In this document: one piece after another, positions 1 to 5,489 of the stretch
Position numbering within the stretch: the first letter of the stretch is position 1
Layout of the letters: each line of letters opens with the position of its first letter
Source of the DNA: an uncultured Clostridia bacterium
Lineage (GTDB): Bacteria > Bacillota > Clostridia > Christensenellales > Aristaeellaceae
Assembly (NCBI GenBank): GCA_946626395.1
Contig: CAMOUF010000026.1
Span: forward strand, 1 to 8,351
Direction of reading: 5' to 3'
Length of the DNA: 8,351 nt
Notes under the pieces: model-generated
The model's database searches: none
What the model saw: only the letters and a program-made list of their open reading frames with translations
What the model was told of the DNA's origin: nothing
Translations under genes and position numbers: made by a program

Positions 1-1665
1 GATCACGGCCCGGGTGGCTTGGGTCAGTTCCAGCCGCGCGGCGGTGGCGGCACGGTCGACGGCCAGGAGGCGGTGCTCGTAGTAATATTTATTGTAAGTC
101 TTGGCGATTTCCGTGGTGGCCCGGGTGACGATGGAAGGCTCGTTGCGCAGGCAGGCTTCGCTCACCGCCTCGGGGAAGCGGGACAGCAGCCGCAGCAGGG
201 CCTGGGCCTCGTCGTCTGTGAGGGCGGAATAATCCGGAGCGGCGGTGCTTTCCGGGGCTTTGCGCAGCACGGAGCCGCACCGGGCGTAGGTGTACTGCAC
301 ATAGGGCCCGGTTTCGCCGTCAAAGTTCAGCGCCCGATCCCACCAGAAGTCGATATCCTTGATGCGGTTGTTTTGCAGCGTGGCGTATACCACTGCGCCC
401 ACGCCCACCTGCCTGGCGATTTCCGGCTTGTTTTCCAGGTTGGGGGATTTTTCGTTGATGATGGCCAGGGCCTTTTCCTGGGCCCGGGTGAGCAGGTCGT
501 CCAGATAGATCATCACGCCGTTGCGGGTGGACAGGGCCTGGCCCTCGTAGGAGACCATGCCGAAGGCCACGTGCTTGCACTGATCCTTGGCCCAGTCGTA
601 GCCCATCAGTTCCAGCACCTTGAACAATTGCTTGAAATGCAGATCCTGCTGGTAGGCCACCACATACAGGCTTTGGTCGAAATGATAGGTTTCCTTGCGG
701 TAAATGGCGGCGGCCAGGTCCCGGGTGTGGTACAGGGTGGCTCCGTCGGATTTGAGGATCAGGCAGGGGGGCATGCCATATTCCTCCAGGTCCACGATCT
801 TGGCCCCGTCAGAATCCTGGAGCAGTCCCTTTTGCTCCAATTCTTCCACCACCCGGCCCGTCTTGTCGGCGTAGAAGCTCTCTCCCGCGTAGGAATCGAA
901 CTTCACGTCCAGGATGTCGTATACCCGCATGGCGTCCTTGAGGGTCACGTCCTTGAACCAATGGAAAATCTCCAGGGCCTCCGGATCGCCGTCCTCGATC
1001 TTTTTGAACCAGGCCCGGCCCTCGTCCTCCAGGGCGGGGTCCAGCTTGGCTTCGTTGTTGAAGCGCACGTACAGCCGGGTCATTTCGTCCACGCCGCCCC
1101 GTTCCACGGTTTCCTTGTCGCCCCACTTTTTGTAGGCGCACACCATTTTGCCGAACTGGGTGCCCCAGTCGCCTAAGTGGTTGATGGACACGGTGTGCCA
1201 GCCCTGGAAATCATAAATGCGCTTTAAGCTGTTGCCGATCACTGTGGTGGACAGGTGGCCGATATGGAAGCGCTTGGCAATGTTGATGGAGGAATAGTCC
1301 ATGCACACGGTTTTGCCGCTGCCCGCCTGGCTGCCGCCCCATTTTTCCGGCGCGGCCATGATGGCGGCCAGCATTTCCCGGGCGAAATTTTCCCGGTTAA
1401 AGAAGAAATTCAGATAGCCGCCCACGCATTCCACCCGGGCGATTTCGGGCTTCTGGACGGATTCGGACAGCTTCCTGGCGATCATGGGCGGGCCCATGCG
1501 CAGCGCCTTGCTCAGCTTAAAGCAGGGAAAAGCATAGTCTCCCATGGCCGGGTCCGGCGGCACTTCCAATAAAGCCGCCAGATCCTCCGGCAGGCCCTGA
1601 GCCTGGGGGAACGCGGCGGAAATCATTTCTCCCGCCAGGTCGGCGATGTGCTGTTTCATGTCCAT
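1..1665 (-). CDS. argS: Arginyl-tRNA synthetase (C-terminus cut by window edge)
   Basis: Class I aminoacyl-tRNA synthetase that charges tRNA-Arg in the cytoplasm. The frame stays open from ATG 1665 to base 1, giving 555 codons; family members are usually about 550-580 residues, so only a short tail is missing. Visible: an N-terminal Add-1-type domain (residues 1-110), the DYSSxNIAK..HIGH signature with HIGH at 134-137, a degenerate KMSKS equivalent ALSTRNG at 377-383, VQYTYAR at 456-462 where the family has QYxHAR, and a C-terminal DALR anticodon-binding domain from about 465, ending in the RLLAVD..AARLELTQATRAVI stretch. The first ATG was chosen because AAGGAAGG lies about 11 nt upstream; a second ATG two codons in (1659) is further from it. 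The residue before the HIGH region is Arg (NIAKRF) where most homologues have Pro. A single-gene transcript is likely, from the promoter at 1715-1743. Confidence 0.97.
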   Translation of the reverse strand, partial: MDMKQHIADLAGEMISAAFPQAQGLPEDLAALLEVPPDPAMGDYAFPCFKLSKALRMGPPMIARKLSESVQKPEIARVECVGGYLNFFFNRENFAREMLAAIMAAPEKWGGSQAGSGKTVCMDYSSINIAKRFHIGHLSTTVIGNSLKRIYDFQGWHTVSINHLGDWGTQFGKMVCAYKKWGDKETVERGGVDEMTRLYVRFNNEAKLDPALEDEGRAWFKKIEDGDPEALEIFHWFKDVTLKDAMRVYDILDVKFDSYAGESFYADKTGRVVEELEQKGLLQDSDGAKIVDLEEYGMPPCLILKSDGATLYHTRDLAAAIYRKETYHFDQSLYVVAYQQDLHFKQLFKVLELMGYDWAKDQCKHVAFGMVSYEGQALSTRNGVMIYLDDLLTRAQEKALAIINEKSPNLENKPEIARQVGVGAVVYATLQNNRIKDIDFWWDRALNFDGETGPYVQYTYARCGSVLRKAPESTAAPDYSALTDDEAQALLRLLSRFPEAVSEACLRNEPSIVTRATTEIAKTYNKYYYEHRLLAVDRAATAARLELTQATRAVI

Positions 1666-1714
1666 ACAATAATCGTCCTTCCTTCTCAATCACGCTGAAT
1701 GAAAAATACACCTA

Positions 1715-1743
1715 ATGATACCATATCTTGCCTTGTTTCGCAA
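1715..1743 (-). promoter_or_regulatory. Sigma-A-type promoter of argS
   Basis: On the minus strand TTGCGA (1738-1743) and TATCAT (1715-1720) are separated by exactly 17 bp. The predicted start near 1707 gives a leader of about 40 nt, too short for a T-box, so argS is probably transcribed constitutively. Both hexamers are partial matches to consensus; the placement rather than the score makes the call. Confidence 0.6.
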
Positions 1744-1770
1744 TGGCGGCACAGGCGAAAATCAAAGCAG

Positions 1771-1813
1771 GAATAAACAAACCGGCCTGATTTCCCAAAA
1801 GAAATCAGACCGG
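1771..1813 (-). terminator. Rho-independent terminator after the Rpn remnant
   Basis: On the minus strand a 13-bp stem (arms 1801-1813 and 1782-1794, one mismatch, 6-nt loop) is followed by the T-rich tract TTTGTTTATT. It starts 39 bp past the stop at 1852-1854 that closes the -1 frame of the Rpn remnant, and it isolates argS from upstream transcription. Confidence 0.85.
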
Positions 1814-1964
1814 GAAGCGGAAGGCCGCGCTGCCGTGCGGCGCAGGCCCGCTCAGGAAAGGCCAAACTCCTGATACAGTTTTTCCCTGACCACCGGATCA
1901 GAAGTGGCATGAAACGCTTCTTCGATTCTGCCCAGCTCGATCAGCCGTGAATCAGCGCGGCGAG

Positions 1965-1971
1965 CTTTTTT
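1965..1971 (-). other. A AAA AAG slippery heptamer at the frame break
   Basis: In the frame coming from ATG 2078 the codons are GAA AAA AAG, so the heptamer is in the correct phase for -1 slippage (X XXY YYZ, the dnaX type). A -1 shift here leads into the frame that encodes the expected Rpn tail and avoids the stop at 1941. Weak pairing potential lies just downstream (AGCTCG with CGAGCT, and GCCG with CGGC inside it), closer to the heptamer than usual for stimulatory hairpins. The alternative is simple loss of one A. Confidence 0.4.
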
Positions 1972-2030
1972 TCGCCCTCCGCCCGGCCCTCTGCCCGGCC
2001 TTCCAACCGACCTTCCAACCGGCCTTCCAT
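1971..2030 (-). repeat. Five 12-bp tandem units encoding xEGR tetrapeptides
   Basis: Five consecutive 12-bp units read MEGR, LEGR, LEGR, AEGR, AEGE. Two of the middle units differ at a single base (GGT versus GGC) and the others diverge at a few positions. Such repeats form a charged helix in the tail of Rpn proteins, and four-residue repeats of variable number are known there. The 12-bp period keeps frame when units are gained or lost. Confidence 0.85.
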
Positions 2031-2075
2031 CCGTTCGTCCGCCAGGGTTTTAGCTTCGTTATACTCCGTAATGCA

Positions 2076-2091
2076 CATGCGTTTCACCTCC
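2076..2091 (-). promoter_or_regulatory. Strong internal ribosome binding site and ATG in the Rpn remnant
   Basis: GGAGGTG (2085-2091 on the minus strand) lies 6 nt before ATG 2076-2078, near-ideal Shine-Dalgarno spacing. It decides the likely start of the remnant's product, because no in-frame ATG exists between the upstream stop (2151-2153) and this one. It falls within sequence that would be coding in an intact Rpn gene, matching the gene-within-gene start known for Rpn short proteins. Confidence 0.65.
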
Positions 2092-2149
2092 GCTTGGTTG
2101 TCTTCCAGGAAGGGGTTGATCAGGACATTTCTCCCGGTTTTATCTGCAT

Positions 2150-2179
2150 ATTATCTTACAAAGTTTCTTTTTCTATCAA
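2150..2179 (-). promoter_or_regulatory. Sigma-A-type promoter driving the Rpn remnant
   Basis: On the minus strand TTGATA (2174-2179) and GATAAT (2150-2155), each 5 of 6 to consensus, are 18 bp apart. Transcription would start near 2143, about 65 nt upstream of the internal ATG at 2078. It lies just past the uxuA terminator, so the remnant appears to have its own transcript. Confidence 0.6.
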
Positions 2180-2190
2180 CGGAAAAACTT

Positions 2191-2235
2191 AAAAACAAAA
2201 AACCGGCTTGATTCAGAAATCAAAAATCAAGCCGG
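2191..2235 (-). terminator. Rho-independent terminator of uxuA
   Basis: On the minus strand an 11-bp perfect stem (arms 2225-2235 and 2203-2213, loop 11 nt) is followed by TTTTTTGTTTTT. It lies 22 bp past the uxuA stop and is the clearest terminator in the window. Confidence 0.93.
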
Positions 2236-2257
2236 AGAACGGGCTGAGCCTTCCTGC

Positions 2258-3334
2258 TCAGCGCTTCTTCATTTTGTCGATGGCTTCCCAGAGGCCGTTG
2301 ATGTAAGCGGCGCCCAGAGCGCGGTCATACAGGCCATAGCCGGGGCGGCCCTGCTCATCCCAGATCATACGGCCGTGGTCGGGACGGATGTAGGTGTCGG
2401 GGCAGGTGTCATAAATGGCTTCCACGATTTTGAACAGATCCAAATCGCCGGTGCAGGACAGGTGGGCGGCTTCCCGGAAATGATGATAGCCCAGGTATTT
2501 CACGTTGCGCACGTGCATGGCGCCGATGCGGTTCATTTCGCCGAAGTGGCGCACGATGGCGGGAATGTCGTTGTCCGGGTTGGAGCCCAGGGAGCCGGTG
2601 CACAGACACAGGGTGTTGGCGGGGCTGTCGTGGAGCTTCACCATCTTGTCAAAGTCATCCTGGCTGTGGGTGATGCGGGGCAGGCCGAAAATGGGCCAGG
2701 CGGGGTCGTCGGGATGGCAGGCCATCTTCACGCCCACTTCCTCGCATACGGGAATGACGGCGTCCAGGAAATACTTGAAGTTTTTCCGCAGATCATCGGG
2801 GGTCATGCCCTCGTACTGCTTGAGGGTGGTTTCCAGCAGGGCCAGGCGCTCCGGCTCCCAGCCGGGCAGGGTGAAGCCGTGGCTGTCCTCGGCGGTCTTG
2901 CGCACGATCTCCAGGGGGCCCATTTCGCCCAGGTCCTTTTCGTCAAAGTACAGGCTGTTGCTGCCGTCCTCGGGGATCACCCGGGCCAGATCGGTGCGCA
3001 GCCAGTCGAACACGGGCATGAAGTTGTATACGATCACCTTGACGCCATGCTTGGCCAGCATGCGGATGGTGGAGATATAATTGGCGATGTATTCATCCCG
3101 GGTGGGCAGGCCGGTCTTGATGTCCTCGTGAACGTTCACGGATTCGATCACTTCGATCTCCAGCCCCGCGTCGTTCACTTCTTTTTTCAGGGCCACAAAT
3201 TCATCCTCGGGCCAGTCCACGCCCGCGGGCTTGTCCAGCAAGCCCATCAGGCCGGTCATGCCGGGAATCTGCTTCACATATTTCAGGGGAATGGGGTCGA
3301 TCTTGCTGCCATACCAGCGGAAGGTCATTTTCAT
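2258..3334 (-). CDS. uxuA: Mannonate dehydratase
   Basis: Converts D-mannonate to 2-keto-3-deoxy-D-gluconate and water in the cytoplasm, a late step of glucuronate catabolism. The 358-residue product is full length for the Firmicutes form. It begins with the family's MTFRWYG.. and DPIPLKYVKQIPG.. segments and contains CHPDDPAW and IFGLPRI (206-221), LCTGSLG (244-250), MHVRN (273-277), AHLSCTGDLDL (290-300) and YIRPDHGR (315-322). By analogy with characterised enzymes, the Mn ligands are a His, a Cys, a second His and an Asp, probably H207, C245, H274 and D319. The start has AGGAGG 8 nt upstream; an ATG two codons later is less well placed. It is the last gene of a minus-strand cluster with the HAD gene (177-bp gap) and the SDR, which does the preceding step. 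A LacI/CcpA-like palindrome and a strong hairpin lie upstream. Confidence 0.97.
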   Translation of the reverse strand: MKMTFRWYGSKIDPIPLKYVKQIPGMTGLMGLLDKPAGVDWPEDEFVALKKEVNDAGLEIEVIESVNVHEDIKTGLPTRDEYIANYISTIRMLAKHGVKVIVYNFMPVFDWLRTDLARVIPEDGSNSLYFDEKDLGEMGPLEIVRKTAEDSHGFTLPGWEPERLALLETTLKQYEGMTPDDLRKNFKYFLDAVIPVCEEVGVKMACHPDDPAWPIFGLPRITHSQDDFDKMVKLHDSPANTLCLCTGSLGSNPDNDIPAIVRHFGEMNRIGAMHVRNVKYLGYHHFREAAHLSCTGDLDLFKIVEAIYDTCPDTYIRPDHGRMIWDEQGRPGYGLYDRALGAAYINGLWEAIDKMKKR

Positions 3335-3370
3335 GGGGCATTCCTCCTCTTCTTTTTGCAGGGTAAACGA

Positions 3371-3440
3371 ATTCTATATCAAGCGCTGCATGGAAAAACA
3401 GAGGGTTATGATCTAATCAGAAGATATCCAAAGCGCTTTT
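3371..3440 (-). promoter_or_regulatory. Candidate uxuA control region with two AGCGCT-centred sites
   Basis: A 10-bp perfect palindrome AAAGCGCTTT (3430-3439) matches the core of a CcpA cre site or LacI-family operator. A second AAGCGCT (3381-3387) has its centre exactly 50 bp away, about five helical turns, and directly precedes a possible -10 TAGAAT (3371-3376 on the minus strand). No convincing -35 was found, so the promoter itself is weakly supported. The arrangement suggests sugar- or catabolite-responsive repression of uxuA. Confidence 0.4.
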
Positions 3441-3453
3441 CTCGGAAGGGGGA

Positions 3454-3498
3454 CTGGGGGAAACCGATTTTTGAGCGCCAAAGAGCGGTTTCCCCCAG
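3454..3498. repeat. 13-bp perfect inverted repeat between the HAD gene and uxuA
   Basis: CTGGGGGAAACCG at 3454-3466 is exactly complementary to 3486-3498, with a 19-nt loop that contains a further 4-bp TTTG/CAAA pairing. It begins 13 bp past the HAD stop, where a terminator would be expected, but neither strand has a T-tract after the stem (minus continues TCCCCCTTCC). It could be an RNA-stabilising or processing hairpin, or an atypical terminator. Confidence 0.7.
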
Positions 3499-3511
3499 AA
3501 AAGTATCATCA

Positions 3512-4348
3512 TCAAGTCGCCGCTTCCATCAGGGATTTGAGCTCGCCGTAATACTTGTTTTCGTCCTCCTGGGTGTATTCGCCCTTGAGGAAGGCTGGCA
3601 GCACTTCCTCCCGGAACCGCTTCCAGCAGGCTTCCTCCCGGGTGGGGATGATGGGATAGAACCGGGCCCCCACTTCCTCGGCCGCCCTGGCGTCGCTTTC
3701 CGTGTCGCCCACCATCAGGGCGGCCACTTCCTCGCCGCAGCAGGCCATGGCGGTGCGCAATTGCTGGGCTTTGCTGCCGTTTTCCTGGCTCATCATCATG
3801 TCCACGTAGGACATGAGATCGCCGTACAGCCAGTCCTTTTCCAATTCTTCCTTGGCGGCGGAGGAAATGACAGCAATGCGCGCGCTCTTGCTGGCCTCCT
3901 CCAGGGCTTCCTTCACGCCGGGGAAGGGCATCAGACCCTCGCTGGATTCGGAAAAGAGCACGTTGGCCCGGTTGCTCCAGTTCAGCACCTTGCTCAGCTC
4001 AAAGGAGGGATGCTTGAGCATATACTCCCGCAGGGTGTTGGTGGAGTAAGTGGTTTCTGAGGCGATATACGCCCTCAGGTCGGTCAGGTCCGGCAGGTTC
4101 TTGGCGTCGGGGAAAATCTTCTTGAGCCGCTCGAACACCTCCAGCAGGCCGGGGAAACGGTTGATGCCGCGCAGGGGAGAGAACAGGTTCACGTGCCGCT
4201 CGATTTCCTTGAACTGCGCGGCCACCTCCCCGCGCATGGGCCATTCCGCCAGGGCCGCCTTGATAAAGGCCCGCAGGTGCTTCCGGTTCATGCTGTCAAA
4301 GGCAGTGCCGTCCGAATTGACGCCGATCAAAAATTGGGTTGTCTGCAT
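3512..4348 (-). CDS. HAD-superfamily protein with substituted nucleophile
   Basis: A 278-residue cytoplasmic protein of the haloacid dehalogenase superfamily, substrate unknown. Motif I reads GVNSDGTAFDS at 9-19: the usual DxDGT is present except that the first Asp, the phospho-accepting nucleophile, is Asn11 (codon AAT). Motif II is VISSAA (160-165), motif III probably K193, and motif IV VGDTESD (213-219), all intact. A long helical cap (about 20-135) includes RGINRFPGLLEVF (60-72), which I recognise from HAD proteins encoded near uronate genes in Clostridia. The start at 4348 was preferred over an in-frame ATG at 4417 because GAAAGGTG lies just upstream of it. It sits between the SDR and uxuA, suggesting a linked role such as a sugar-phosphate enzyme or sensor. 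With the nucleophile replaced, ordinary phosphatase activity is doubtful; a one-base change (GAT to AAT) would explain it. Confidence 0.85.
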   Translation of the reverse strand: MQTTQFLIGVNSDGTAFDSMNRKHLRAFIKAALAEWPMRGEVAAQFKEIERHVNLFSPLRGINRFPGLLEVFERLKKIFPDAKNLPDLTDLRAYIASETTYSTNTLREYMLKHPSFELSKVLNWSNRANVLFSESSEGLMPFPGVKEALEEASKSARIAVISSAAKEELEKDWLYGDLMSYVDMMMSQENGSKAQQLRTAMACCGEEVAALMVGDTESDARAAEEVGARFYPIIPTREEACWKRFREEVLPAFLKGEYTQEDENKYYGELKSLMEAAT

Positions 4349-4390
4349 CGTATCACCTTTCTCTCCGCAAGGAGGCGTTGTATTGCGGCT

Positions 4391-4415
4391 GTTCAGGGCC
4401 GGGAGGATCCTGAAC
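4391..4415 (-). other. Leader hairpin upstream of the HAD gene
   Basis: GTTCAGG at 4391-4397 pairs with CCTGAAC at 4409-4415 (7 bp, 11-nt loop). It falls in the roughly 77-nt leader predicted from the -10 at 4432-4437. No known riboswitch class was recognised; it may only shape the leader RNA. Confidence 0.4.
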
Positions 4416-4431
4416 AAACCCTGTTTATGCT

Positions 4432-4437
4432 ATTATA
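4432..4437 (-). promoter_or_regulatory. Consensus -10 box upstream of the HAD gene
   Basis: A perfect TATAAT on the minus strand, 84 bp before the HAD start codon. No good -35 exists at 16-18 bp (best about TTTCCT), and that region is occupied by the hairpin at 4438-4466. If used, it gives HAD, and perhaps uxuA, a transcript separate from the SDR. Confidence 0.45.
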
Positions 4438-4466
4438 CCCCTCTTTGGCTTTACAGGAAAGAGGGG
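4438..4466 (-). terminator. Possible weak terminator or processing hairpin after the SDR gene
   Basis: Nine perfect base pairs (4438-4446 with 4458-4466, 11-nt loop) begin 13 bp past the SDR stop. The stem is followed on the minus strand by TATAATAGCA rather than a T-tract, so termination would be inefficient. The arm abuts the -10 box of the next gene. Confidence 0.4.
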
Positions 4467-4479
4467 CGGAAAAATATCC

Positions 4480-5334
4480 TTACACCCCGCTGTAAGCGGA
4501 GAAGCCGCCGTCCACGGGAATGCACACGCCGGTAATAAAGGACGCGGCGTCGTTATTGAGCAGGAAGAGCATGGAGCCCGCCAGCTCCTTTTCGCTGTCG
4601 CCGAAGCGGCCCATGGGGGTGGCGGCCAGGATCTTGCCGGTGCGGGGGGTGGGGGTGCCGTCGGGGTTAAAGAGCAGGGCGGCGTTCTGCTGGGTGGCGA
4701 AGAAGCCGGGGGCGATGGCGTTGACCCGGATGCCCACCCGGCTGAAATGCACGGCCAGCCACTGGGTGAAATTGCTGATGGCGGCCTTGGCGCCGGAATA
4801 AGCGGGAATCTTGGTCAGGGGCGTGTAGGCGTTCATGGAGGAAATGTTCAGGATGTTGCAGCCCTCCCGGCCCACCATCTGCCGGGCGAAGGCCTGGGTG
4901 GGAATCAGGGTGCCGATGAAGTTCAGGTTGAACACAAATTCCACGCCGGACTTGTCCAGGTCGAAGAAGGACTTGGTGTCGGCCTCGATATCGCCCAGTT
5001 CAAAATATTCCTTGTCCGTGGTGGCCCGGGGATTGTTGCCGCCCGCGCCGTTGAGCAGGATGTCGCAGGGGCCCAGGTCGCTGAGCACCTGATCCGCCAC
5101 CCCGAAGCAAATATCCTTGTCCAGCACGTTGCAGCTGTACGCCTTGGCGCATCCGCCCTCGGCCACGATTTCATCCGCGAATTTTTTCGCGTTGTCATAG
5201 TTCAGGTCCAGCAGCGCCACTTTCGCGCCCGCCCGGGCCAGCACCTTGGCAAAGTAAGAGCACAGCACGCCGCCCGCGCCGGTGACCACGGCCACTTTTC
5301 CGGTCAGATCCGTATTCAAAACATTCTTCTGCAT
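4480..5334 (-). CDS. uxuB: SDR-family D-mannonate oxidoreductase (fructuronate reductase)
   Basis: Reversibly reduces D-fructuronate to D-mannonate with NAD(P)H, supplying the substrate of UxuA. The 284-residue product is a classical short-chain dehydrogenase: Rossmann glycine motif TGAGGVLCS at 18-26, NGAG at 95-98, catalytic Ser166, Tyr179 and Lys183 in ISSMNAY..PAYSGAK, and the C-terminal IPVDGGFSAYSGV ending. The insertion after NGAGGNNPRATT (95-106) and the GFFATQQNAALL and PTPRTGKILAATPMGRFG segments are typical of the Firmicutes YjmF/UxuB type, unrelated to the long-chain UxuB of E. coli. Start chosen at 5334 because AAAGGA lies 8 nt upstream; a longer frame from 5382 would have to start inside the inverted repeat. 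HAD and uxuA follow on the same strand, and the membrane-protein gene lies upstream beyond the repeat. Confidence 0.92.
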   Translation of the reverse strand: MQKNVLNTDLTGKVAVVTGAGGVLCSYFAKVLARAGAKVALLDLNYDNAKKFADEIVAEGGCAKAYSCNVLDKDICFGVADQVLSDLGPCDILLNGAGGNNPRATTDKEYFELGDIEADTKSFFDLDKSGVEFVFNLNFIGTLIPTQAFARQMVGREGCNILNISSMNAYTPLTKIPAYSGAKAAISNFTQWLAVHFSRVGIRVNAIAPGFFATQQNAALLFNPDGTPTPRTGKILAATPMGRFGDSEKELAGSMLFLLNNDAASFITGVCIPVDGGFSAYSGV

Positions 5335-5359
5335 AGTATTGATCCTTTCTTCATTGTAG

Positions 5360-5481
5360 AAGTTATAAGTTCCAGGTTCCAAGCTGATTTTGCTCTAAAC
5401 TCTCAGTCTTTCATGTTCCTGCACATTCCCAAAAGTCATTGGCATGCGTGAGCTTGGAACTTTGAACTGAGAACTTAGAAC
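5360..5481. repeat. Inverted repeat made of 7-bp TTxGAAC units
   Basis: The right arm (5451-5481) is AGC followed by four heptads: TTGGAAC, TTTGAAC, TGAGAAC, TTAGAAC. The left arm (5360-5385) read on the minus strand gives AGC then TTGGAAC, CTGGAAC, TTATAAC. The arms match at 22 of 26 positions in inverted orientation and enclose 65 bp in which I see no gene. The element fills most of the gap between the membrane-protein stop (5490) and the SDR ribosome binding site. It resembles a small non-autonomous element or an RNA-hairpin repeat. No transposase or clear target duplication is visible. Confidence 0.75.
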
Positions 5482-5489
5482 TGATTATC

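Larger units (their letters stand above)
1852..2150 (-). pseudogene. Rpn-family nuclease remnant: C-terminal segment only, frameshifted
   Basis: This region encodes only the tail of an Rpn / PD-(D/E)XK recombination-promoting nuclease. The open frame from 2150 reads FLEDNQAEVKRMCITEYNEA, the conserved stretch before the C-terminal tail in this family, then five four-residue repeats (EGR type), and stops at TGA 1941-1943. In the -1 frame the typical family ending resumes, RLIELGRIEEAFHATSDP then REKLYQEFGLS, with a stop at 1852-1854. The two halves join across a run of seven A residues (1966-1972), so either one A was lost or the ribosome slips there. The nuclease domain is absent: upstream of about 2140 the sequence is AT-rich and non-coding, with an in-frame stop at 2151-2153. 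From the internal ATG at 2078 the product would be 45 residues unshifted or about 75 shifted. It could be a decaying gene or a functional stand-alone C-terminal protein; see the findings. Family assignment comes from recognising the motifs. Confidence 0.75.

Noticed and set aside
19..1176. Plus-strand open frame of 385 codons over argS
   Set aside because: Antisense of an unambiguous ArgRS; same GC-driven composition.
1666..1714. T-box or other tRNA-sensing leader for argS
   Set aside because: The leader predicted from the promoter is only about 40 nt and lacks the T-box sequence or specifier stem.
1947..2192. Plus-strand frame of 81 codons with a repeated PAFQP-like stretch
   Set aside because: The repetition is only the complement of the 12-bp xEGR repeat; no ribosome binding site or family match.
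2375..4060. Long plus-strand open frame of 561 codons antisense to uxuA and the HAD gene
   Set aside because: Opposite strand of two well-supported genes. Its Gly/His/Val/Gln-rich composition is typical of a high-GC antisense shadow, and it crosses the uxuA start, the hairpin and the HAD stop.
4349..4417. N-terminal extension of the HAD protein from an ATG at 4417
   Set aside because: It would start within the leader hairpin region with no good ribosome binding site; the ATG at 4348 has a clear one and places motif I at the usual distance from the N-terminus.
4747..5451. Plus-strand open frame over the SDR and the inverted repeat
   Set aside because: Antisense of an intact SDR gene with all catalytic residues; no separate support.
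5360..5481. Possible small CRISPR array
   Set aside because: The repeated unit is 7 bp without spacers, in opposite orientation on the two sides, with no cas genes.
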